From Rapana venosa (taxonomy: Eukaryota; Mollusca; Gastropoda; Neogastropoda; Muricidae): a DNA stretch of 64,000 bases. A program made the position numbers and the translations under genes. Below, one piece after another: positions 24,001-36,717 of this stretch (the first letter of the stretch is position 1; every line of letters begins with the position of its first letter). The notes beneath the pieces were generated by a model. That model was given only the letters and a program-made list of their open reading frames with translations. It was not told the origin of the DNA and made no database searches. Where the stretch lies: positions 3,185,840-3,249,839 of the forward strand of contig CM054158.1 in assembly GCA_028751875.1 (NCBI GenBank), given 5' to 3'.

Positions 24001-24269
24001 AAACAGGTGACTTTGTCTCATCCACCATTTTGGTCGTTTCCTTTTTTTTTTTTTTTTCCAAGCTTCTTTTTTTCTTTCTTTAAAAAAATTTTATTTTTTC
24101 CCTTTTTGTGTGGTGTTTTTTCCCTTTTGTTCCCTTTCTTTTTCTTTAAAGAAATGTCGAGATATAGGTCGCGTTTGGAAGTGAGTCACTGCCCCTGCAT
24201 TACTTACCCCTATCCACCCCCTCCCCCCACACCCCCCTCCCCCCCCCCCCCACACACTCCCCATCATCT

Positions 24270-24476
24270 CCAAGTTTCTTGTCTGTCTGTCTTTGTGTCT
24301 GTTTATTTTTTATCCGTCTGTTTGCTTCTTTGTCTGTCAGTCCGTCCATCTGCCCTGCCCATATGTCTGCCCTGTCTGTCTGTCTGTCTCTGTCTTTCTT
24401 TCTGTGCATTTTTTTTGGTTTGTTCTTTTGTCCCCTGTTCCTGTCTCTGTCCCCGTCTCTGTTTCTCTTTCTCTCT

Positions 24477-24509
<33 letters not shown>

Positions 24510-24664
24510 TTTCTCTCACTCCCCCCCCCTCTCCCCTCCCCCTCTCTCTCTCCTCTTTCTTTCCCTCTCTCTCCCTTTCTCTCCCTCTCTTACTTTCTCT
24601 CTCTCTCCCCCCCCCCCTCTCTCTCCCCTTCTCTCCCCTCTCTCCCCTCTCTTCCTCTTCCTCT

Positions 24665-24702
<38 letters not shown>

Positions 24703-26245
24703 TGTCTCTTTCCCCTTTTCTCTTTCTCTTCTCTTTGTTGCACCTGGGCAAACATTGTTATAACACAAAACAACAACACCAAAAAACAGCTCAACACAAC
24801 GAATAACACAAATCATGATGAGATCATCAAGATTTCTTTAACATATAAATATTCTATAGTTGTGTAGTTCACGGTGCCAACATAAAAATGCCGCTTCTAT
24901 TTTCAGTACTGGTCTTATGAGGGATTTTTTTAGGCGGGGAGGAAGGGGGGGGGGGGGGTTGAGTTAGAAAAAACGAAAGGTTAAAAGGCTTCTAGAGATA
25001 TTTTATCTATTAAGTGGGTTTTTTTGTTTTTTGTGCTTTCTTCTTTTGTTTCGTGGTTTTTTTCTATTTGCTGTTTAGTTTGGTTAAATAAGTCACTGTC
25101 TTACTTGTCCTTTTTGGTTTTTTTTTACTTTTTCTTTCAAAGTCTTTGTATTTATCATCTAAACTGTTGTAGATATGTTTCTTTTTCTGTCTGTCTGTTT
25201 GTTTTCTATATGTTTTTTCTGTCTGTATGTTATTCTGTCTCTCTCTGTCTGTCTGTATGTACGTCTCTCCCTCTCTCTGACTCTGTCTGACTGTCTGTCT
25301 GTCTCTCTCTCTCTCTCTTTCTCTCTCTGTGTTGCACCTGGGGCAAAAACCGTTATAACACAGACAACAACAACAACAACAACAGTTAAAAACTCAACAC
25401 AACGAATAACACGAATCATGATGAGATCATCAAGATTGCTTTAACATATCAAAATCTATATTTGTGTAGTTCACGGTGCCAACATAAAAATGCCGCTTCT
25501 ATTTGCAGTACTGGTCTTATGAGGGATTTTTTTTTTTTGGGGGGGTGGGGGGGGTGAGTTAGAAAAACAAAAGGGTAAACAGGCATATAGAGATGTTTTA
25601 TCTATTTAGTGTTTTGTTGTTTTTTGTGCTTTCTTCTTTTGCTTTTATTTGTTTGTTTCTTTTTTTCTGTTTGGGTTTGATCAAATGAGTCACTGTCTTA
25701 CTTGTCTTTTGGTTTTTTTTTTTTTTTTTATTAAATTTCAGTCTTTTTAAGTTTGTTTATTTTCCAAACTGTTCTAGATATGGTTAAATTTGCTGTATGT
25801 CTGATTTTCTGTCTGTCTTTCTTTCTGTCTTTCTGTCTGTCTTCTGTCTCTTTTCTGTCTGTTTGTCTTTCTGTCTGTCTGTCTTTCTGTCTGTCTTTCT
25901 GTCTGTCTGTCTGTCTCTGTCTTTTTTCTGTCTGTCTGTCTTTTTGTTTTTATGTCTGTCTCTCTCTCTTTCTCTCTCCCCATCTCTCTCTCTCTTCTCT
26001 TCTCTCTCTCTCTCTCTCTCTCCTCTTTCTTGCACCTGGGGCAAAAATATTTATACACAGACAAAAACAACAATGAAAAACTCAACACAACGAATAACAC
26101 GAATCATGATGAGATCATCAAGGTTTTTTAACATATCAAAATCTAATTTGCGTGTTCACGGTTTCCAACAAAAAAAACCCCGCTTCTTTTTTCAGTATGG
26201 TTTTATGAGGGATTTTTTAGTGGTTGATTAAAAAAAACAAAAGGG
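24270..26245 (+). repeat. Tandem array of 0.6-0.7 kb units, left part
   Basis: Each unit contains a (TCTG)n/(TC)n tract, then TGCACCTGGGGCAAAAA, then an AACA-rich segment, AACACAACGAATAACAC, ATCATGATGAGATCATCAAG, TTCACGGTGCCAACATAAAA and a T-rich tail with AGTCACTGTCTTACTTG. The CACCTGGG landmark recurs at about 24738, 25333, 26030 and 29986. After removing two insertions (26250-26530 and 26632-29648) the last spacing is about 0.66 kb, close to the others. The long serine-rich frames in the TC tracts are not genes. Confidence 0.88.
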
Positions 26246-26249
26246 TTAA

Positions 26250-26530
26250 CAGGTTAGTAAAGTAGTTCTTTCGGGGCCATAGGCCATAGACCCGGAGCTT
26301 ACCCCCGTTTCTGTAGCGTTAAGCAAAAAGAGGGGTTTTTCCACCCCTGTGACAGGACCTAGTCTGTCGCCAGTATTTTCCCCGCAGAGTGGTCCCCCTT
26401 GTACCCCTGGGGGGAGGAGGAAATAGGAGTAAGGTGTTTTTCCCCAAGGACACAACACCGAGCCGAGCGGGGATCGAACCCGCGACCTTGGACCCGGGTT
26501 GCCCCTAAACCACTCGACCCGGTGCCCCCC
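26250..26530 (-). mobile_element. tRNA-headed SINE inserted in the tandem array
   Basis: On the minus strand it starts GGGGGCACCGGGTCGAGTGG and has box B GGTTCGATCCC near 26475-26490, a normal Pol III head. Flanks TTAACAGGTTA (left) and TTTAACAGGCTTA (right) look like a diverged target duplication of array sequence. The body runs left to about 26250. Confidence 0.8.
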
Positions 26531-26631
26531 TGTTTAACAGGCTTATAGAATTTTTTTTCTTTTTTGTTTTTTTGTGTTTTTTTTTTTTTCGTGTTTTTTT
26601 TGTTTTTTTTTCTCTTTATTTTCTTTAACTA

Positions 26632-29600
26632 CTGCCCCGTAGTCGCGAGTGGGGGCACCCTCAAAGACTCAGAAACCCGTTCCCCCATTCTTCCTCTTTC
26701 TCCCTTCTCGGGGTTTTTTTGGTTTAGGCCTGTCCATTCACGGTTATCCTCCGTTTTCCCTTGGTCTGCCTCTTTTTCTTCCCCTTTGGGACGGGCCCTT
26801 GCAAAACTGTCTTTGTAATTCCTTGGGGGATCTTGTGACATGCCCTACCACTTAATTTTTCGCTTTTCACGATCGTTGAAGGTTTCATAGGGTCCAATGG
26901 TTTGCTGGATTCGTTATCACGCTTTCGTTGCTTATGGGGTTTTTTGTGGGAGACCCAAGGAGCTCCAAAAGCACTCATTCCACTGCCGTATCTTCTCTCC
27001 AAATCTGCAGTCAGGGTCCAGATTCACAGGCAACAAAAAATTGGATATGCGGGGATGCTTTTGTCGTTCTTGGAGAAAAGTGAATTTTCTTTTTCTCCAG
27101 ATGGTGTTTGTTTTGAAAAACTGTTTTGTCTGTGCAGTCCCTCATATATTTTGGCTTGGACCCCTGGTCGGATACAAGGCCCCCCGGTACTGAAGCTTTG
27201 AACGTTTCCAGCTTCTGGTCATTAACCTGATATCAGTGCAATGCTTTTGGTGTTTTTTTGTCATCATTTGGTCTTCTCTGCACGATTTCCATGCCGTTGT
27301 TTTGGAGGCCTTACCCCCAAGTGTTTGTTAGGCGGGCAAGCTCTTTTTTCTGCCCTGCTTTCCCTTTAATGTCATTGCGAACGGAGGGTTTTTATGTTTG
27401 CCACGATTGATGACCTTCAAGATGTTCCAGTGCATCAGCCATGATTTTCTCAAGGAAAATGTTGAAAAAAGTGGGTGAGAGTAGAAGCCCTGCCCTTTCT
27501 CCAACTGTTTTCGAAACCCTTCTCCATGTTGTTGTTGTAGTCCTGCACTGGGTGGCTCCCGTACAGGTTTTTATGATCTGAAGGTTTGCATTGATGTGTA
27601 CAAGTTCAGGTTGCCCCAAAGTGATGCCACCCTGTCCAAATGCCTTCTTAAAATCGATAATACGGGTATAGGGCTTTTTGATGTTTAGGTACCGCTCACA
27701 TAGTATTTGAGGGTTTAAATTTTCTGTTTGCGCGCCCTCTCGAAACCCGCTTTTCCTCAGCAAGATGGTCTCTGCTTGTGGGTTAGTCTATTCAAATTAT
27801 CTGAGCATGACCTTTTCTTGGGTACATTGGGCTGATTTTTCGGTAATTATGGATTTTTGTAGTTTCCTTTCTTGGGGGGGGTTGATGAGCGATCTCCCGT
27901 GTTGGCATTTTCCTGTTGCCGTCTTGTTGCGATTTAGTAGGGCGCTGATCAGGTTTTTCCCCGTTGGGGCCAACTCACTGGAAAGTTGTCAGCCCTCTGA
28001 TTTCCCCCCTTTTTAGCGATCTGACTGCTTTTCCACTTCTTCTCGGGGGATGGGTGACGTCGGTCTTTGCTTTTGGGTACATTTGGGCTTTGGGTCCCTG
28101 CGGTTCTATAGTTATACAGGTCGGAGCAGTATTCTGCCCATCTGTTCAGAATATCCTGGTCGTCAGTGAGACACTTCCCTTTTTTGTCTTGGATTGTTAA
28201 ACCTTTTCTCTGTTTCGTGCTAGTCAGGTCTTTCACCACTGATATGTTTCTTGCTATTGCTTTTTCTTGATGTTCTCTTCAATGTCTTGGCACTGTTCAC
28301 CGATCCATTTCTCTTTTGCCTCCGTCATGGACTTCCTGATTCTTTTGTTGACTGCCTTATATTGTTCTGCTCTTTCTTTTGTTTCATTTTTCTTTTTTTT
28401 TCAACCTTTTACGTTGTCGCATAGTTGTAGGATGTTAGGTGTGACCCTGTTTTTTGACTGGTCGGCGTTTTCCAAGAAGCTCGTTTGCTGTTTCAGTCAC
28501 TGCTGTATTGAAACTATTCGTCAGTGTATCTATGTCTGAGTCTCCCCAGTGAGTGCTGCAAACTTTCCACCTTCCTTGCTTGAAAAATTTCTATATTACC
28601 TCTGGGTCCTTCAGCTTCTCGAGTCAAATTTGATCCTGATGTTGTTCCGCTTGTGGATTTTCTTTAGACGTAGTCGGAAATATTATCACAAGATCATGAT
28701 CACTCCCCATGTCCCGCTCCTGGGAAAAATTCGTGTCTGTGCGATGTTTTAAAGTAGACTGAAACCGTCTTTTCACCATGATGTATTTTATTTGGTTGTG
28801 GTGTTCTCCATTTGGGCTATGCCATGTCCAATTTTCTGATTTCTTGGTGGGCCAAGTGTATTCACTAGCTGGAGGTGGTTGTTACTGGCAAACCAGGAGT
28901 TTTAAACCTCTTTCTTTTTATTGGTTATTACAATGTGGGCCCCCAAACGCCCCTCCCATCTTCATGCATCTTCTCCTACCTTGGCGTTCCCTCGCTTGAC
29001 AACGAGGAAAGTCTTTCTTGGGTGTTTTGATTCAGAACTCTTGTAGTGGTCATAAATTTTCTAGGTTCATTGTGCAGTCTATGTAGGGGCGTAGCCCCGT
29101 ACATAGTTATGTTAAAGGGGGTTGCTTCCGGCGGTGGTAATAAGTCTGCTGGCACAGGCAAGTCATGAAGGTGTTCCGGTGTCTTTGTGAACGGAAACCC
29201 CACGCCTGTTCATGTTTTTCCTGTTTTCCCTGTTTAATTTGGGGTCCCCGGGGTCGTTGTTTCTCCCATTTTTTCCCACCTGATTTCGCAGAGCCCAAGG
29301 ATGTGCCAATGATTTTACTTCTTGTGTCTTTCTTCCACTTTCCCTCAGCTCTTAGTGTTTCATTCCAGTCCCAAAGAGGGTTGTTCGGGCCGATTTTCGC
29401 TTTTTCATCATTAGCATACTTTCGCATCTGTTGAGGCGGGTCAAGATCCCTCTCTAGGGAAAACCATGTAACCCGTACCCCCGGGCCACTGGGGAGAAAA
29501 CCCCAAACCCAAAAAATTCTGCCCTGGGAGGGAGGGGGCTCCGCCAGTTTTTTTCCCCAAGGGGGGGACACACCTATGACAAAGACACCAATCTCCATAC

Positions 29601-29648
29601 CGGATCGGTCGTCGCCCGGGGTTTCCAAGGGCCGGGGCCCCTTTTTTT
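26632..29648 (-). mobile_element. LINE relic, RTE-like, nearly full length, inserted in the tandem array
   Basis: A minus-strand retrotransposon. The RT lies in the frame at 27392-27763, which contains IIDFKKAFGQGG (motif A region) and LLLSPTFFNIFLEKIM (the strand after motif B). The linker frame at 27949-28239 has LTDDQDILNRWAEYCSDLYN. The C-terminal part with a frame-broken ACES-type segment is at about 26900-27200. Endonuclease and 5' sequence lie at 28240-29640. Both edges fall inside the T-rich part of one array unit, so it inserted after the array formed. It belongs to a related but different family from the 9931 and 32515 copies. Many frameshifts are present, some perhaps assembly errors. 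Confidence 0.82.
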
Positions 29649-29902
29649 TTCTGCTTAGTTTGGTTAATAGTCACTGTCTTACTTGCTTTTGGGGGGTTTT
29701 TTTTAAAAAAATTTCGTCTTTCAAAATCTTTTTATTTATTTTCAAACTGTTTTAATATGTTCTTTCTCTTTGTCGTTTGTTTTCTATATTTTTTCTGTTT
29801 GTATGTTATGTCTGTCTCTCTCTGTTTTTCTGTTTGTCTGTTTGTATTTCTGTACGTCTCTCCCTCTCTATGACTCTGTCTGACTGTTTGTCTGTCTCTC
29901 TT

Positions 29903-29956
<54 letters not shown>

Positions 29957-30530
29957 ATCTTTCTCTCTCTCTCTCTCTCTCTATGTTGCACCTGGAGCAA
30001 AATAGTTATAACACAGACAACAACAATGAAAAATCAACAAAACGAATAACCGAATCATGATGAGGTCATCAAGGTTTCTTTAAGATATCAAAATCTGTAT
30101 TTGTGTAGTTCACGGTGCCAACATAAAAATGCCGCTTCTATTTCCAGTACTGGTCTTATGAGGGATTTTTTTTTTGGGGGGGGGGGGGGGGTTTGAGTTA
30201 GAAAAACGAAAGGTTAAAAGGCTTCAAGAGATGTCTTATCCATTTTTGCTTTGGTTTTTTGTGCGTACTTTTTTTGTTTTGTTGCTTTTTTCTGCTTAGT
30301 TCAGTTGAATGAGTAACTGTCTTACTTGCCTTTTTTAAAATTTCAGTCTTTCAAAGTTTTTGTTTTTATCTTCTAAACTTTTGTAGATATGTTTTTTTTC
30401 TCTATCAGTCTGTCTATTTTGTTTCCTGTCAGTCTTTCTGTCTGTTTGTATGTCTGTCTGTCTCTGTCTCTATATCGCTCTCTTTCTCTCTGTTGAGATC
30501 TTTCTCTTTTAGGTTGTCTTTCAAACACAC
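29649..30530 (+). repeat. Tandem array, right part
   Basis: Contains AGTCACTGTCTTACTTG, (TCTG/TC)n at 29800-29985, then the CACCTGG landmark at 29986 and a further unit through 30400, ending in another TCTG tract. Confidence 0.85.
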
Positions 30531-30800
30531 ACACACACACTGTCGTGTTTGGATTAAGATAGATAACACCTATTAAGTATTTCCAATAAAGAATAAACAT
30601 CGGGGAAACTTTTATCTGAGCAAATGAAAAGCAATAACTTGATGTGGGAAAATAAAGATGCACTGAGAGACAGACAGACAGACAGATAGGCAGGCAGGCA
30701 GGCAGACAGTCAGACAGACAGACAGACAGTGAGAGAGAGAGGAGGAAGTGGGAAGAGGCAAAGACAGACAGGAAGAGACAGACAGACACAGGTGTCAAAA
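30525..30800. repeat. Short (AC)n and (CAGA)n tracts
   Basis: AC dinucleotides at 30525-30540 and CAGA/GGCA tetranucleotides at 30668-30795, separated by unique sequence. Confidence 0.85.
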
Positions 30801-30837
30801 TTGCCAGAGAAGTGGTAGAGGGATACAATATTTTTAT

Positions 30838-31230
30838 TCTTTTTATTTTTTTATATCGAGGATAATGGAAAAAGCAGATGTACTTTTGAATCGGCCCCCG
30901 TGTGATGCAGTTTTGAAAAATTTGTCTTGTTCCCCCCGGGCACAAAATGGCCTATCTTACGAAAAGCGGAACGGGATTTGTGCGCAAGATGTTTTGCGTG
31001 CGTTCGACACAGACCCCGGTTTTTAAGTTTCACCCAAGGGGATTTTTTGGGGAGAGTGGATCAAGGTCTGCCTGTTTATTCCTGGGAAAATACCCCCCTT
31101 AAAGGGGGAATCGAGCCTGGGTTCAAATTGCGAGCGCAATTTTCTCCCCACTACATCCCGTCCCCCGTACATAGACCAACGGGGGGTAGGCAGACGGGAG
31201 AAATAGAAATCGGCTGTGGGCGTGGACATA
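30838..31230 (-). mobile_element. SINE family A, long copy with tRNA-like head
   Basis: Read on the minus strand, a tRNA-like head lies at about 31085-31200 (box B-like GGCTCGATTCC). It is followed by the conserved body (CGAACGCACGCAAAACATCT, then CGCTTTTCGTAAGATAGGCC) and the tail ATTATCCTCGATATAAAAAA. This copy shows the relation between head and body that other copies have lost. Confidence 0.75.
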
Positions 31231-31354
31231 TAACCTTGATATGTTGCTGCCCAGTGTCCGACAGTCGACCCCTCTTTTATTTTCTTTTTTTTTCCCCTTT
31301 TTTTTTTTTTCAATTTTGGTTTTGGGTCATATATTGATTTTGATGCGTTATTCC

Positions 31355-31445
31355 CCTCCCTCCCTCTCTCTCTCTCTCTTCCTCTCTCCCCTCTCTCTCT
31401 CTCTCTCTCTCTCTCTCCCCTCTCTCTCTGTCTCTCTCTCTCTCA
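31355..31445. repeat. (CT)n microsatellite
   Basis: CT repeats with CCCT interruptions. 31446-32010 is T/G-rich low-complexity sequence with nothing recognised. A short TC tract lies at 32015-32070, and 32070-32510 is unremarkable. Confidence 0.92.
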
Positions 31446-32514
31446 TTTTTATCGCCTGCTTATAGTCAAGATATCTGATGAAGGATTCTTTTTTTATTTT
31501 CAAACTTTATTGGACTTGCTCTGTACAAATTTTTTAATGGGGCCCCCTATTTCAATATTTTAATTTTTGGGTAACAAGTATGGTCCCATTTGACAAGTGT
31601 AGTTTTTATCTTTAGACTTTTTAAAGTTGGTTGTTTTATTTTTTTTGGCTTGTTCTTGTTCTTTTTCTTGTTGTTTGTCTGTTTTTTCTTTTTTATATCT
31701 TTTTTTGGGTTTTTGGTTTTTTCCTTCTTTTGTTTTTTTTGTTTGTTTTGGTTGGGGTTTTTTTTGGGGGGGGGGGGGTAGGGGTGGGGTTTTTTAGGTT
31801 TTTCTTTTAATTCCTGTTTTTGGGGGGGGAGGGGGGGGGGTTTTGGGGGAGCTTTTTTAAAAAGGGGTTTTTTCCCCCTTTGTTTTTATTGTGAGATGTA
31901 TTATTTTGGGGTTTTTATTTTAAGAGTACCCCTAAGGGGGGGGATGGATTTAAAAAAACACATGTGGTTTATTCATTTCCCGAAATAAAAGTTTGTCTTG
32001 TATTGTATTGATTGTATCTCTCCTCCTCTCCTCCTCTCCCCTCTCTCTTCTCTCTTCTCTCTCTCTTCTTAAATAAGTAGGATATACAAAGATTAGGCGT
32101 TCACCTCCCAGAATATTTTAAAGGCTTATTTCCCTGTACTGTGTGAAGCAGAAGGGCGGGGGTGTTCAAAAATTCAACCAATTGAAAAAAAGGGCCCAAA
32201 ATTTGAAAGTAAACTGTTTTCTAACTATGATATGCACGCACCAAACTGATGGGAATGGGAAATCGGCCGTTTCCCTCTTCTTGTTCGCCAGCTGTCAAAA
32301 ATGTGTCTTAGGGTTTCGTTTATGTTTTTTATCTAGTCAAAGTTTCGCAAACATGGTTTCCACGTTGTTAAATCGTAAGGGAAAAAGGTAAGTATCTTGG
32401 GTTCACTAATATCAGAGTTTGTCTTGCTCCCTGGATTCGGCTATGAGGGGGTTTTCAAAGAGGAAAATTTTTAAACCCTTTTTCTTTTCTTAACGGGAAT
32501 TTGACAAAAATTGA

Positions 32515-35500
32515 TAAAAGTTCAAAATATCTTCATCTCATAATAGCCCCGTGACCTTTTGGGGGTTGGGGGGGGAGACACGAAAGACGATGCCGGGGTA
32601 AGCCTCCTCCTCCTTTCGGTCCTCGCTCTGCCAGTATGCCGATTTTCATCCGGGTCCTTTTCTCTGATTTTTCCCCCATGATTGTTCGTCTTCCCCTTTT
32701 TCTGCCCCCTTCGAGTGTCCCGCCGTACTTTTTTTGGGCAGTGTTTGGGGGTTTGAGTGGCCGAACAAGTCATTTTTCTTCTTGCGTGGTAGAAGGGGCC
32801 CTTGGACTGCCACCGTGTTATTTGACTTTACAAATTTTCATTGGTCTTTGGGTTCTCCCCGGGATATGCCCAGCAGTTTTCTATGGCATTTTGTTTAAAA
32901 TGACGGATTCCTTTGCTTTTTCAGCATCAATGCCCCAGGTTTCACTTCCGCGCAGGTAGTCTGAATTAGGGCTTTGTAGAGTTTTAGTTTGTTTGGGGAA
33001 AAATATCTCTTTACTTTTCCATATGGTGGTGATTTTGTCAAAAGATTTTGCCATGGCTATTTGACTTGTTTTTTCGTCGTCGCCCTTCCTTTGTGAGGTC
33101 CCCAACTTTTTAAAAAGGTTTACCTCCCCCAGTTTTTGGCCTTTATGTAAATTTTAGAGGGGCGTTGCTCGCGCTGTTCCAAGTATTTACTTTTTCCGAC
33201 CACCTCCACCCCATATGCTCCAGCTTGTTCTAAAGTCTGGTTTTTTAAGTCTTGCAGCTCGTGTTACCCCCCATGAGTCAATGCCTCGGCAAACCGAAGT
33301 TTTTTGGGGGGTCCCCGCCAATGGAGATGGTGGGGAAGCCCTGGGGGGTCTCTTCTAATGTTTTCCAAAAAAATTTTAAACAGGACGGAGATAACAGGAC
33401 CCCTTGTGGGACCCCAACTGGGGTTTTTAAAGTAGTCTCCGACCTGATTTTTCAAAAGGGACTGCACGTTGGGGTGTTGATAGTGCTTAAGGGTTTTGCC
33501 TAGTCCTTCTTAAATCCCCAAAACTTTCTAAAGACCTGCCCAGGCCTTCTCCCATATCGTCGAAAGCCTTCTTAAAGCGTGAATTTTGTGAAAGGGTTTC
33601 CTCTGATTTAAAGATTTTTTTCCCATCAGGATGGAATTTAAAAAAATCTTTTCGATTGTGCTCCTGCCTGCCCTACCCAGCTTGTTCCTCTGCAAGGGGT
33701 TCTTCTCCTCCTTCTTTTGTCATTCAAATAATTTGAGCAATCTTGCGGCGTGGCGTTTAGGCGATTTTTCTATGTTTGGCTTTTGGGGTAAATCCCCTTC
33801 TTTGGGAGGGGTATAAAGGTTGTGTCCATTCTGTTTGGGCCCCTTTTTTTGTCTCCCAAAACTTCGAAAGTAGCTGTAAAATTGTGATGACGTTTCGCCA
33901 CCTGCTTGACACTTCTGGTAGTTGCCTGCTCCTGGGGACTTTCCATGGGAACTGCGGTGGCTTCTTCCATTTTTCCCTCAAGGTAATTTGGGGGAGGGTG
34001 CTTTGATGTTGTGCTTTCTCTTCATTTCCTTGTAGGGTTTTTTTGGGTAGTTGTACAGTTCTTGACAATACTCAACCACCGTTCAAAGCATGAGCTTTCT
34101 GTTAGGAGGTTTTCCCAGCGTCTTCAAAGACTGTGATTTGGTTTGAAGTTTTGTGCGTTTTTCGGGGGTCTATGCCTTTTACTTTGCCCCTTTCTGCTTT
34201 TTTTTGATTTCCCTCCCTTGATCATGTCACTTCTCTCGGCCTTTAAAATTGCTTTTTCACAAGATTTTGGGCCCCCCTATTCTTTTGGGGTTTGGAAAAC
34301 CGGTTTGGGTTTTAGTGCTTCTTGTATTTGCAGAGGTCCAAAAATGTATTGTAACCCGGGGTGTTTTTTCTTGGGGGCCGAGTTCCTGCTTGTGTTTCCG
34401 GACTGCCTCATTAAAAGGTTTGGGAGGTCTTGATGTCATTGTCCCAGGAGGGTTAAAGCCCCAAAACGTCCGCCAAGCTTAGCTTGGAAGATCCCTCGAC
34501 ATGACTTTTAGTTTTCCACTCAAATTTGATAGTGGGTTTTCAGGCTGTTTGTTTTTCTTGCTTCATTTGAATACCCCAGCAAAGGTCGTGGTCGCTCCTG
34601 TCACTCCGGGTAGGTTCTTGTTTGGCTTTTTTGATGTGGATTTGAAGCGCCCTGGGTTTTAAAATAAATCTTTTGGTTTTGGATCTTGCCGTTTTTGGGG
34701 CATGCCAGGGTTGCCTCCTTATGTTGGGGGATAAGGGATTGGGAATGGGAAGTTGGGGTGCAGGCAAACTCCACAACGATGTCCCGCGTTGGTCTCTCCA
34801 GTTCCAAATGACCAACTGTTCGGCCCATTGGTTTGAAGAGTCAGGACCACTTTGGGGTTAAAAACCCCTTGGATGATGATGTGTCCTTGGGTATTTTCTA
34901 AAGGGCTCTTCAAAATCTTTGTAAAAATTTTTCGACTTCTTTTTTTCGCATGGTCAATGATGGGGCATAGATTTGTATATGGGGGAGTTTTTGGGTTTGG
35001 CCCACACCCGGATGTGATAAAACTGTGGAAACCGGTGTACAGCTATAATGCCCCCACTACTTCCTTTTGACAATAAAAGCCACTCCGTTTGGGATTTTTC
35101 TCTTTGGGCCCCTGTACCAGATCTTTCTGCTTTTCAGTCAATGTCTCCCAAATTGTCCCCTCTACTCTCCTAGCCCTAATGTCCCTTTTTAGCGGGTAAG
35201 TCTACTCTATTTTTGATTTTTCCCCCTGGTAGAGTGTAGGGGTTTCCTGTACCCAAGGGGGATCTGTTCCTGGGGACTTAAGTAATTTTTAAAATCCCTA
35301 GCTGACTTGTCACTTCCCCCCCTGGGTTGATAATGGAAAGCGCGGTCGTTGGAACCCGGCCCCGACCGACCGGTTATATTTTCTTTGCATTTTTTTTCAT
35401 TTTTTCTGTGGGCTTAGGATATTTTTGGGGGGGCCAATTCCGTCCAACCCATTTTTTGGGTTTTTTTCTATTTGGGAACCCCACATGCGAAGGTTTACTG

Positions 35501-35565
35501 GTTTTCCCCGGATACCGTACAGTAACAAGGAAATTCTCTGATGACCCGACCTGACTAAAGAATTT
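32515..35565 (-). mobile_element. LINE relic, same family as 9931-11715, nearly full length
   Basis: A minus-strand copy whose 5' end at about 35565 and endonuclease half (33900-35565) align with 9931-11715. It also keeps the RT. The frame at 33264-33467 contains LFKIFLENIRRDPPG and PPKKLRFAEALTHGG, which is the region of the catalytic FADD motif, altered here. The frame at 32881-33105 holds KSFDKITTIWKSKEI and ETWGIDAEKAKES (thumb/C-terminal region). The C-terminus is at 32522-32773. The differences from the other copy are mainly one-base losses and changed homopolymer lengths. Confidence 0.85.
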
Positions 35566-36060
35566 TTTAAAAAGGGATTTTCAATATCTGAAAATGTAAC
35601 ATCCATTGCGGAAGTTATACTTTATTCAACTTGGAAAACACTACAGGGGTTTCCCAGGCCCCATATCGGCTTCTTTTTAATTAATAAAAGTTTTTTTTAA
35701 AAATTTGGCTTTCTAAATCACCCCGGGAGTGAAAAACATTAAACCAAGGAAAAGAAAAAAAGGCAGAGAATGCCTTGTAGCTTCACACAATCATCAGGAA
35801 AAAAAGCTACCACTTGACCACGCAATTAGACCTTTAAAGATTCATGGACTTGATCACTGCTAGGTATATGCGTACATAGGCGTACTATGCGCCCTCTGCC
35901 ATAGGGACTGTCTGTCATTCCCGTGTCGGACTGGCCAGCCACACCCGACGCTGTACCAGAATGAACACCTAGAGCGCAACTCCATAGTCTTCCGAGACTA
36001 AAGGCTGCTAACAAAAAAGCAACAAATTTAGATATATATATCGGATTATTGTTCTCTGAG
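35566..36060. other. No feature recognised
   Basis: AT-rich sequence between the LINE and a CT tract. Nothing supported. Confidence 0.5.
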
Positions 36061-36095
36061 TTTCTCTCTCTCTCCTCTCTCCCCTCTCCCCTCTT

Positions 36096-36138
<43 letters not shown>

Positions 36139-36140
36139 TC
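36061..36140. repeat. (CT)n microsatellite
   Basis: CT repeats with CCCT interruptions, directly joined to a family A SINE fragment. Confidence 0.95.
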
Positions 36141-36310
36141 ATTATCTTGCGCATCTTGCGCACACGTTCTGTGCCGCTTTTCGGAAGAGTAGGCCATTGT
36201 ATGCCAGTGGGAACAGATGACAGAGTTTACAAAACCGCATACACACGGGTTCTGAATGTACAAAAAGCACATGAGTGCTTATTCCATTATCCTCGATATA
36301 AAAGAACAAA
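36141..36310 (+). mobile_element. SINE family A, 5'-truncated copy
   Basis: Reads CTTGCGCACACGTTCTGTGC, CGCTTTTCGGAAGAGTAGGC, then tail TTCCATTATCCTCGATATAA and AAGAAC. Its truncated 5' side abuts the CT tract. From 36310 to 36620 nothing else is recognised except a short CAGA run near 36535. Confidence 0.85.
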
Positions 36311-36625
36311 ATGAAAAATGAAAATTATCTTTCCTTCTCTCACCATCCACCCCCTTTCTTCCTCCATCCCTGTCTCCGTTTCTGTTCTTTTTAGCTCTCT
36401 GGCTTTCTTCCCCTTGCATTTTAGGAAAGCAAAACAGAAATGATTGAAAAACATAAAGTAGAAACAAATATTCTATTTTAACAAATATCCCATTATTCCT
36501 TGTTCAGTGAAGTATTACTGGAGAAAAAACAAAAGAAAGACAGACAGACAGGGAGCCAAGCTTAACTCAACCAAACAGGAACAGGAAACAACAGCAAACG
36601 TGAATTAAAGCAAAAAACCCAAACA

Positions 36626-36634
36626 ACACACACA

Positions 36635-36691
<57 letters not shown>

Positions 36692-36700
36692 TACACACAC
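36626..36700. repeat. (AC)n microsatellite
   Basis: Near-pure AC repeat. Confidence 0.97.
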
Positions 36701-36717
36701 AAACAAACAAAGGTTTA

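Noticed and set aside
23178..24867. Frames of 188-469 codons spanning the N gap
   Set aside because: They cross 500 unknown bases, and the rest is CT/GT microsatellite.
24270..26245. CRISPR-like array
   Set aside because: Units are 0.6-0.7 kb with internal microsatellites in a eukaryotic genome; no short direct repeats with unique spacers.
26455..26530. A genuine tRNA gene on the minus strand
   Set aside because: Good box B, but it continues into a SINE body and has target-duplication-like flanks.
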